A stretch of DNA of 49,841 bases from Bacteroidota bacterium (GTDB lineage Bacteria; Bacteroidota; Bacteroidia; Cytophagales; Cyclobacteriaceae): contig JAFDYY010000023.1 in NCBI GenBank assembly GCA_018267195.1, forward strand, positions 1 through 49,841. The letters are read 5' to 3'. Positions 43,873-49,841 of this stretch are shown here, piece after piece (position 1 is the first letter of the stretch; the number at the start of each line of letters is the position of its first letter). The translations under genes and the position numbers were made by a program. Below the pieces are notes generated by a model that did not search any database, was not told where the DNA came from, and saw nothing but the letters and a program-made list of their open reading frames with translations.

Positions 43873-45306
43873 TCAGAATTCTTTTTTAAGACTGAGAAAA
43901 AAGCCGCTGTGCTGCTGGTTGGTAATGGAATATTCCGTTCGGATAACAATATCGTAAGCACTATAAAAATCAAAGCCCATCCCTACACTGCCAATGACGG
44001 TGTTTGTAAATGAAGTGTTGATCGGTTGCAATTGGTTAGTGAGTACATCGCGATAGTTTTGGTAGTACGGGTAATTTTGGGCGTACCCCCAATCGGTGTA
44101 GGCCTTTAAATAAACCGACAACGGAAAATATTGTAGTTGTTCTTTGGGTAGCCCTCGCACATTCCAAACTCTGTAAAAAATTCTCTTCTTTAAGGTGGTT
44201 TTATTCAGTACAAAAGCCGGAGTTTCAACCACATATTTTTCAAACCCTCGCACATACTGCTTGCGGTAGCCCATGCCACTGTATAATGCGTAAGGCTGAT
44301 TGGTGGGTGTAACCCAATACCCGCCCGTATAATTCGATAAAAATAATTTGCCAGGCAGTTCTATGTGCTTGGCATAAGAGAGCCCGATTTCTAAAATACT
44401 GACGGCACTGCCAAAGCCAAGGCCGGTTTGGCTGATATACCCGGCTACCTGGTAGCCGTGCAGCGGGTACTGCACAATATCGCGATGCTCGGAGTTAAAA
44501 CTATAGTTTATAAAACCATACTGTAACGACAACCGGTTTTGCCCAAAGTAGTTGCTGTTGAGCGAGTCTATTTTATAATTAATGGAATTGTTTCGGTAGC
44601 CGGCTTGCAGAGCGTGTGTTTCAAAAAAAGATTTTCGATAAAAGTAAGTGATCGCCCCACCGGTAGAAATCCGTAACGGCTTGGTGTATTTAAAATATTG
44701 CAGGATATGGTTGTCGGTAAAGTAGGCTAAATTTTTGGGCTCGGTATAATCAAAACTAAAGGCAAGGCCTTGCTTTTGTTTACGGTCTATATACGGAATG
44801 CGGTACGATAGTTCGAAGCGCTGGGTAAACCCAAACTGGGCAGTTAAGGTTAAGGTTTCATTACGCCCCCGGCAATTGAAGCGGGTCAGGCTCAGTCCGT
44901 AGTTTATGCGGCTGGGGTCGTGGCCATAGTTGTTCCACCACTCGCTGAAATTGCGATCCGAAAGTTCGAAGATGGGAATGGGCCAGGTGTACCAACGCTC
45001 GGCTACCTCTACCAGCAAGTCGAGCCGGTTATCGGGCAGTTCTAAAGCTTGTACACTAACAGTGTGAAAAAGACGGAGGTTATAAATTTTGCGTTTGTCC
45101 CACAGCAATTCATGGGGCAGGCGTTTAAAACTAATGGTATCGCCAGTCTTTAGGGTGAGTTCGCGCAGGATGATCCGATCCTTGGTGGCCTTGTTACCAA
45201 TGATTATAATTCGATTTACCGTAAGAATCCGCGAGGAATCGGCCGTAGCCAGCGTATCGGCATCCCCGCCCCACATCCCCCATAATCCTACGATCAGCGC
45301 CAGCAT
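43873..45306 (-). CDS. BamA/TamA-like outer-membrane protein with one POTRA domain
   Basis: A 477-residue protein. After a short leader, residues 25-115 form a POTRA-like domain ('TVNRIIIIGNKATKDRIILREL', 'DLLVEVAERW'; first strand split). The rest is a C-terminal barrel of the surface-antigen type ending in a phenylalanine ('LKKEF'), as needed for the outer-membrane assembly signal. Only one POTRA is present, against five in BamA and three in TamA, so this is a paralogue and not the essential BamA. It converges with the MORN gene. Confidence 0.82.
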   Translation of the reverse strand: MLALIVGLWGMWGGDADTLATADSSRILTVNRIIIIGNKATKDRIILRELTLKTGDTISFKRLPHELLWDKRKIYNLRLFHTVSVQALELPDNRLDLLVEVAERWYTWPIPIFELSDRNFSEWWNNYGHDPSRINYGLSLTRFNCRGRNETLTLTAQFGFTQRFELSYRIPYIDRKQKQGLAFSFDYTEPKNLAYFTDNHILQYFKYTKPLRISTGGAITYFYRKSFFETHALQAGYRNNSINYKIDSLNSNYFGQNRLSLQYGFINYSFNSEHRDIVQYPLHGYQVAGYISQTGLGFGSAVSILEIGLSYAKHIELPGKLFLSNYTGGYWVTPTNQPYALYSGMGYRKQYVRGFEKYVVETPAFVLNKTTLKKRIFYRVWNVRGLPKEQLQYFPLSVYLKAYTDWGYAQNYPYYQNYRDVLTNQLQPINTSFTNTVIGSVGMGFDFYSAYDIVIRTEYSITNQQHSGFFLSLKKEF

Positions 45307-45330
45307 GAACTAATTAATCTTGCGTATGTA

Positions 45331-46542
45331 TTAGATAATAGTAGCCGGCTTTCGGTACGAACGGATCAAAATAAAGATACCAACCAGCACCATCGGAATA
45401 CTTAAAACCTGCCCCATGTTTAAAGTCATTTGGTCTTCAAATGAAACCTGATTGATTTTGAGGAATTCGTAACCAAAACGCAAACTCCAGAGAATCACCA
45501 TGAATATCCCGAAAATCCTTCCTTCGGGTAAATTGATTTTGTATCTCGACCAATACCAAAGTAAGAAGACAAATAAAACGAAGCACGACAGCGATTCGTA
45601 CAACTGAGCCGGGTGTCGGGCAATACCAAAAGTTTGTACGCGTGCAGAATATGCGCCATCACTTCCTTTTATAACATCGTATTGAAGCGGATGAAGGTTA
45701 GGCTCATCTACAAACTCGGTATATTGAGCCAGATAGTATTTTACATTGCTCGTTACGAAGGAGCGGGCTTGTTGTTCATCCACTCCCTGTTTAAAGAGCA
45801 GCAAAATATTTATGGGCACCCGTCCGTCTTGCCCGTTGGGCAGGTTGGTTTTTTTTACGGTTATATATTCTACCAAGTCTTTTGCGTTGGCATCTTGTGT
45901 GATGGACTCGGTTACCCGGTTAATAAACACCACACTCAACGGGTTATCGGAAGGTTTGCCAATAATTTCAGAATTAAAAAAATTTCCGAGCCGGATAAAG
46001 CAACCCGTCAGGCATACCAATATCACGATCCGGTCGAGCACTTGCAGATAACTTTGATTGGGTCTGTTTCTGCGTTCTATAAAAAAACCAAATTTCTTTT
46101 TGGTTTGCACCGACCCTTCTTGCCCGGCATTGCCCTTTAGGTCTACTTCCTTTTTAGAGAAACGGATAAGCCAGGAAGAATAAAGCCATAGGCCAAATAA
46201 AATACCAATGGCTGCCCCGTGGCTGGCCAACCCCTGCAACCCGGTAAACTTAAAAGGATGAAATTCAAAAGGGAGAAAAACGCTGAGCGGGTCTTTCCAT
46301 AACATGGTAGGTTCATAGAAAATAATATGCCCTAAGCGTGCCCCCAAAATAGTGGCAATCATCATATTAATAGTGAGCGTATCGACATCGCGTTCGGGTT
46401 TGCCCTCCTGGCGATACATATAATAGAGTATCTGCTGGCAAACGAGAAACCCCAGCGCAAAGAGCAAGCCGTACCAACGCAGCGCAAAGGCACCGATCGA
46501 CATAATCTCAGGGCTTCCGTTCCAGATAATAAAGTTGAGCAT
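45331..46542 (-). CDS. lgt: Prolipoprotein diacylglyceryl transferase, long form
   Basis: A membrane enzyme that attaches diacylglycerol to the lipobox cysteine of prolipoproteins. Signature residues: His108 in 'LASHGAAIG', the 'GCFIRLGNFFNSEIIG' motif (Arg184, Asn187, Asn190, Glu192), 'RHPAQLYE' (309-316) and 'LRFGYEFLK'. At 403 residues it is over 100 longer than the common 260-290; the extra length is in a loop at 130-165 and in 205-305. A good promoter stands upstream. The many lipoproteins in the window depend on it. Confidence 0.95.
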   Translation of the reverse strand: MLNFIIWNGSPEIMSIGAFALRWYGLLFALGFLVCQQILYYMYRQEGKPERDVDTLTINMMIATILGARLGHIIFYEPTMLWKDPLSVFLPFEFHPFKFTGLQGLASHGAAIGILFGLWLYSSWLIRFSKKEVDLKGNAGQEGSVQTKKKFGFFIERRNRPNQSYLQVLDRIVILVCLTGCFIRLGNFFNSEIIGKPSDNPLSVVFINRVTESITQDANAKDLVEYITVKKTNLPNGQDGRVPINILLLFKQGVDEQQARSFVTSNVKYYLAQYTEFVDEPNLHPLQYDVIKGSDGAYSARVQTFGIARHPAQLYESLSCFVLFVFLLWYWSRYKINLPEGRIFGIFMVILWSLRFGYEFLKINQVSFEDQMTLNMGQVLSIPMVLVGIFILIRSYRKPATII

Positions 46543-46594
46543 ATAAAGGATTAGTAAGTGATGAGTAAAGCTGTAAAAATTTTAGTTTAGGGGG

Positions 46595-46624
46595 CAAAGA
46601 TAAGCGATCGGGCGCAATGACAAA
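46595..46624 (-). promoter_or_regulatory. Bacteroidota-type promoter for lgt
   Basis: On the minus strand: TTTG (46624-46621), 18 nt, TATCTTTG (46602-46595), both perfect. It is located between nadE and lgt and gives a 52-nt leader. Confidence 0.7.
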
Positions 46625-46629
46625 GAGCG

Positions 46630-48480
46630 TCAGAGATTGTCTAACTCATCTATTTCTTCTTTAAACCCACCGCTTAGAATGGGGAAACGGCACCAACTCC
46701 GGGGGTCCACATTCAGGTCGTCAAAATGAAAAGACGGAGCGATGCGTTCTCGTTTCCATTGATTGACAGACCAAAGTCTGAAAAATTTTTTTATGTGATT
46801 TTTAAGTTCTGGCCAGTCAGGATATTTTTTTGCGAGTTCCAGATAGACATCGGCCGGTTTTTTACGGTCGCGGATACCCAACCGTTCAATCTCCACTAAA
46901 ATAGAATAAGGCATTAAATCTTTTTCGTCTGTTTGGGCACGCTCCAGCGGTCGCAGTTCGGCTGTAGACTGAAGGGTATTTACGGCCAGCAGGCCGGTGT
47001 ATCCTAATTCTTTCTCGGCCCACTTCAGCCACTGTAAAATAAAAGGTTTATCTACCCCCGCAAGGGGCGCCAAGCTTCCGCTGGTGTCGCCATCCATGGT
47101 GGCATAGCCCACATCGCCCTCGCTGCGGTTAGACGTAGTAAGTAAAATATGTTGCTGTATGTTGGCCAGCATCCAAATAATGGGTGAACGGGTCCTCGCC
47201 TGAATATTTTGCCGGGCAATGTCATCAGTTTCCCACGTTAGCTTTCGCTGAAGAGCTTGTTCAATTTTTGATTCATACGATTTCACTTCATCATCAATTG
47301 CCCAATGAAAAAAATTAGCCCCGATTGATTCGGCTAATTGTGTAGCGGCCTGAAAGGTAGAGGCCGATGAATTAACGGTGCTTTGGTAGGCGCATGAAAG
47401 GAGAATGTTGACGGCCTCCTTTTCATTGGATACCAAGGAGATATTTAATTTTTTGCAGAATACCGGCCAGCCTAATTCCCGGCCAGCCAGACGCACCATT
47501 TCGGCTACAAGAATAGCGCAACAGGCAGAGTCAGCGCCTCCGCTCAGGCTGAGCACAAAACCTTTGGCTCGGCTTTTTCTGAGATAATCAAATAAAGCCA
47601 ACGATGAGGCTTGGGCAAATTCTTCGTTTTTTTCTTTTGGATCAGTCCGCACCTGAACTGGGGTGGCCTGGGGATTATCAAAATTTATTTCGGCCGTCAG
47701 CAGGTTGTAGTTTTTAAATGACAGCCTTTTGTTTACAGCTACGAGTTGCTTTTGTTGAGCCATGATGATGTCGCCATCGTACACCAGGCGGCCGGCTTCG
47801 TTGCCAAGTTGGTTTACAAAAACATAAACGCAGCCAAATTGAGAGGCGCCTTCTAAAACTACTTGGTTTTCCCGGTCGGTACTTTTCCCGAAGGCAAAAT
47901 GGCTGGCGCTGCCATTCAATATCAGGTCAACTCCTTGCTTTTTAAATTGATGCCCCGGTCTTTTTTCTTTCGCCCAGCCATCTTCACAAATTTCTATTCC
48001 CACTTTAAGACCACACACTTCATGCAAGAGATCGCCCACCCAAACCGGCTGCCCGCTTAAGATTAGTTCTCTTTTTTTGCCGGCCGGCCAGGGAGCAAAC
48101 CAACGTGGTTCGTAATGGACGCCATCGGCCGGCAAATTTTGTTTTAACGTGATGCCCAAAATTTTTCCGTTGCTAACGAGGGCCGCCCCATTAAATGTTT
48201 GGCCATCCAGCCGCACGGGCAGCCCCACATAAACACAGATATCATGACAATGGCTGGCAATAAGCTGTAACTTCTGAAAAGCCTTTTCACTGAGCCAGTC
48301 ACTTAAGAAAACATCTTCGCAGCCGTAGCCGGTAATGCACAATTCGGGCAGACAAAGGATTTTTACCTGTTCTTTTTTGGCCGCTTCAATGGCTTCCAGA
48401 ATATTGAAAAGATTGTTTTTCCAATCTAAAGGTGTTTGGTTCAGGGTGGCTCCGGCAATTTTTATAATACGATCGGTCAT
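46630..48480 (-). CDS. nadE: Glutamine-dependent NAD(+) synthetase
   Basis: A 616-residue enzyme that makes NAD from deamido-NAD, ATP and glutamine. The N-terminal nitrilase-type glutaminase has the triad Glu46 ('PELCITGYG'), Lys113 ('TLKQNLP') and Cys165 ('EICEDGW'). The C-terminal synthetase has the PP-loop 'SLSGGADSAC' and 'TSNRSEGDVGYATMDGD'. The length matches the two-domain form. The gene precedes lgt on the same strand, with a separate promoter for lgt in the gap. Confidence 0.96.
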   Translation of the reverse strand: MTDRIIKIAGATLNQTPLDWKNNLFNILEAIEAAKKEQVKILCLPELCITGYGCEDVFLSDWLSEKAFQKLQLIASHCHDICVYVGLPVRLDGQTFNGAALVSNGKILGITLKQNLPADGVHYEPRWFAPWPAGKKRELILSGQPVWVGDLLHEVCGLKVGIEICEDGWAKEKRPGHQFKKQGVDLILNGSASHFAFGKSTDRENQVVLEGASQFGCVYVFVNQLGNEAGRLVYDGDIIMAQQKQLVAVNKRLSFKNYNLLTAEINFDNPQATPVQVRTDPKEKNEEFAQASSLALFDYLRKSRAKGFVLSLSGGADSACCAILVAEMVRLAGRELGWPVFCKKLNISLVSNEKEAVNILLSCAYQSTVNSSASTFQAATQLAESIGANFFHWAIDDEVKSYESKIEQALQRKLTWETDDIARQNIQARTRSPIIWMLANIQQHILLTTSNRSEGDVGYATMDGDTSGSLAPLAGVDKPFILQWLKWAEKELGYTGLLAVNTLQSTAELRPLERAQTDEKDLMPYSILVEIERLGIRDRKKPADVYLELAKKYPDWPELKNHIKKFFRLWSVNQWKRERIAPSFHFDDLNVDPRSWCRFPILSGGFKEEIDELDNL

Positions 48481-48606
48481 TTTATTTTTAAAGAAGCACG
48501 CAAGTTAGTTTCTTCTCAGGGCAAAACAATTTTAGCTTTCTAAACCGGTTTGGGTTGGGTTAGCTTTCTTTTAATTTGTATCGGTCAGTACTTATTTTTG
48601 TGGATC

Positions 48607-48798
48607 ATGAAACGATCAAAAAAAATTTTTGCAGCATTATCGGTGGTATTTGTGGCGATGCTGATTTATACCGCCTACGACATGAGTAAGCGCACTACTT
48701 TTCCGGGGTCTAAATCGCACCCTAAAGATCGGCTTAAAAAGCCTTTTTCTGAGAAAGATTCGTTGAAAAAAGACTCCCTTAAATCGGTTTACCGTTAA
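48607..48798 (+). CDS. Small single-pass membrane protein
   Basis: A 63-residue protein from ATG 48607, with one hydrophobic helix (residues 7-23) after a basic N-terminus and a charged Lys/Asp/Ser-rich tail ('KDSLKKDSLK' repeat). An upstream in-frame start at 48550 would add 19 residues, but a -7-like box (TATTTTTG, 48593-48600) lies inside that stretch, which favours 48607. Function unknown. Confidence 0.6.
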   Translation: MKRSKKIFAALSVVFVAMLIYTAYDMSKRTTFPGSKSHPKDRLKKPFSEKDSLKKDSLKSVYR

Positions 48799-48904
48799 AA
48801 ACGACTGTTTAACAGGAAAAATTTCGCTTGGTCGGTTAGCTGCTTGCCCCTTTGAAAGCCCCCCTTACCTTAGCATCAGATTAAAGCCAACTATAGACAA
48901 GATT

Positions 48905-48942
48905 ATCCCCCGGGGTCCAGGACTTTGGGGGATTTTCTTTTT
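48905..48942 (+). terminator. Hairpin with T-rich tail in the gap before the YceI gene
   Basis: ATCCCCC (48905-48911) and GGGGGAT (48927-48933) form a 7-bp stem with a 15-nt loop, followed by TTTCTTTTTC. It lies about 100 nt after the small membrane protein gene. Nothing else is seen in the 186-nt gap. Confidence 0.55.
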
Positions 48943-48984
48943 CTATCCAATTCAGTAAATTAGTCCTCGTAAAAACAAGATGAC

Positions 48985-49521
48985 ATGGCAAGGTTCTTTT
49001 CACTTTCTATGGCGTTGATTTTTGTGCTGCAGGTTCATGCTCAGAAGTTTTCGTCCGATAAAGGGTACATCAAATTTTTTTCGAGTGCGGCCATTGAAGA
49101 TATAACGGCTATCAACACAATGGCCAGTAGTATTTTTAATGAAGAAACAGGTGAAGTGGTTTTTTCTGTTCCCATCAACGAGTTTAAGTTCGAAAAATCG
49201 TTGATGAAAGAAGACTTCAACAAAAAATACTTGGAGTCTGAAAAATATCCTAAAGCCACCTTCGAAGGAAAAATATCAGGGTATGCCGTTCCGGTTTCGG
49301 GCGAACAGAAAGTGGTGGCGGCCGGGAAGATGGTTATCCATGGGGTTTCGCGTAATGTGGAAATTCATGGCTCCATTCAGAACGACAACAGCTATATGGT
49401 GGTGAAATCCAAATTTATGATCAAGTTTAAGGATTATGATGTAGAAATTCCTCAACTGCTGTGGCAGAAAATTACCGAAGAGGTGGAAGTTACGGTCGAG
49501 TTTAAATACAAACTGCTTTAA
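48985..49521 (+). CDS. YceI-family periplasmic protein
   Basis: A 178-residue protein with a signal peptide (residues 1-19, 'VLQVHAQ') and the YceI lipocalin-like barrel: 'GYIKFFSSAAIEDI', 'PINEFKFEKSLMKEDFN', 'YPKATFEG' and 'HGVSRNVEIHGSI' are typical. YceI proteins bind isoprenoid-type lipids. The C-terminus ends in alternating strands 'VEVTVEFKYKLL'. It stands alone. Confidence in the family is high; its ligand is unknown. Confidence 0.9.
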   Translation: MARFFSLSMALIFVLQVHAQKFSSDKGYIKFFSSAAIEDITAINTMASSIFNEETGEVVFSVPINEFKFEKSLMKEDFNKKYLESEKYPKATFEGKISGYAVPVSGEQKVVAAGKMVIHGVSRNVEIHGSIQNDNSYMVVKSKFMIKFKDYDVEIPQLLWQKITEEVEVTVEFKYKLL

Positions 49522-49552
49522 TTATTTTCCTTTTAGAGTAGGCCGGAATTTT

Positions 49553-49584
49553 TTTGGAATTAACGCAATTGCTTTGTTAGTTTG
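49553..49584 (+). promoter_or_regulatory. Candidate promoter for the symporter gene
   Basis: TTTG (49553-49556), 21 nt, then TAGTTTG at 49578-49584, one base short of TAnnTTTG. It is located in the gap after the YceI gene. Confidence 0.35.
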
Positions 49585-49612
49585 AGCCTACCCAACAAAA
49601 CCCGGCCGCGCG

Positions 49613-49841
49613 TTGCTCCTTGCTTTTATTATTTTTTATCTTCTGCTTACCATTGCCATTGGGTATTGGGCTTCGAGGCGTGTAAAGAATACAGGCGATT
49701 TTATGCTGGCGGGCCGCAGCCTTCCGCTTCCGCTCAGTGCCGCGGCCTTGTTCGCTATTTGGTTTGGATCTGAAACGGTGTTTGGCGCTTCGGCCGAATT
49801 TTTAAAAGGCGGTTTGTATTCGGTTATCGAAGATCCTTTCG
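49613..49841 (+). CDS. Sodium:solute symporter (SSS family), 3' partial
   Basis: The right edge cuts this gene after about 76 residues. They read 'LLLAFIIFYLLLTIAIGYWA', 'NTGDFMLAGRSLP' and 'WFGSETVFGASAEF', the first two helices of PutP/SSS-type transporters, with 'TGDFMLAGR' as a strong family mark. The start is uncertain: the frame opens after a TGA at 49583-49585 and has no ATG, so TTG 49613 is my choice. A transporter for a sugar, proline, or similar solute is expected. Substrate cannot be named from this piece. Confidence 0.8.
   Translation, partial: MLLAFIIFYLLLTIAIGYWASRRVKNTGDFMLAGRSLPLPLSAAALFAIWFGSETVFGASAEFLKGGLYSVIEDPF

Noticed and set aside
49582..49773. 63-residue frame beginning at TTG 49582
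   Set aside because: It is a shadow of the symporter gene; the family signature is in another frame.
1..49841. CRISPR array, tRNA, rRNA, insertion sequence or prophage
   Set aside because: No regular spaced repeats, no cloverleaf or rRNA-like stretch, and no transposase, integrase or phage gene could be read in any frame.

Overview
The window looks like chromosomal DNA of a free-living Bacteroidota member, most likely order Cytophagales. Supporting signs are several promoters of the Bacteroidota type (TTTG, about 19 nt, TAnnTTTG), few Shine-Dalgarno sequences, many lipoproteins and large AsmA, MacB/FtsX-type and BamA-like envelope proteins, fused E1 alpha-beta, long Lgt and KdsB (Gram-negative LPS). 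No rRNA, tRNA, CRISPR array, insertion sequence or prophage was seen.

Layout. 0-6.7 kb: the end of an FtsX/MacB-type permease, then a tight trio of secreted amidohydrolase-family proteins of which only the middle one keeps the metal ligands. 6.8-11.6 kb: Y-family polymerase, KdsB, RsmF-like rRNA methyltransferase, fumarylacetoacetase. 11.7-13.2 kb: a decaying accessory pocket with an intact HicB antitoxin, a frameshifted HicA toxin and a frameshifted caspase-like protease gene. 13.3-23.0 kb: gyrA, TPR protein, polysaccharide deacetylase, AsmA-like protein and envelope proteins of unknown function. 23.1-28.9 kb: alanine dehydrogenase, fused 2-oxoacid dehydrogenase E1, lipoproteins and a LuxE-like acyl-protein synthetase.

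28.9-41.2 kb is the most interesting part. It holds a minus-strand signalling block: cheR, cheB (esterase domain only), a membrane GAF protein, a SiaA-like PP2C phosphatase with CACHE-like, HAMP, GAF and two PAS domains, a SiaB-like kinase, a SiaC-like phosphoprotein, and an ABCG-type transporter fused to a TerB-like domain. Two exported proteins follow, with their own perfect promoter and a shared terminator. Next comes a response regulator with an AAA+ domain but no DNA-binding domain. In Pseudomonas the SiaABC switch controls the diguanylate cyclase SiaD. No SiaD is present here, and the position after siaC is taken by the TerB-ABC transporter, so a different output is likely.

41.3-49.8 kb: cytidine deaminase, saccharopine reductase-like enzyme, MORN/YwqK-like protein, BamA/TamA-like outer-membrane protein, Lgt, glutamine-dependent NAD synthetase, a small membrane protein, YceI-like protein and the start of a sodium:solute symporter cut by the window edge.

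All function calls come from reading motifs by eye. No database search was run.
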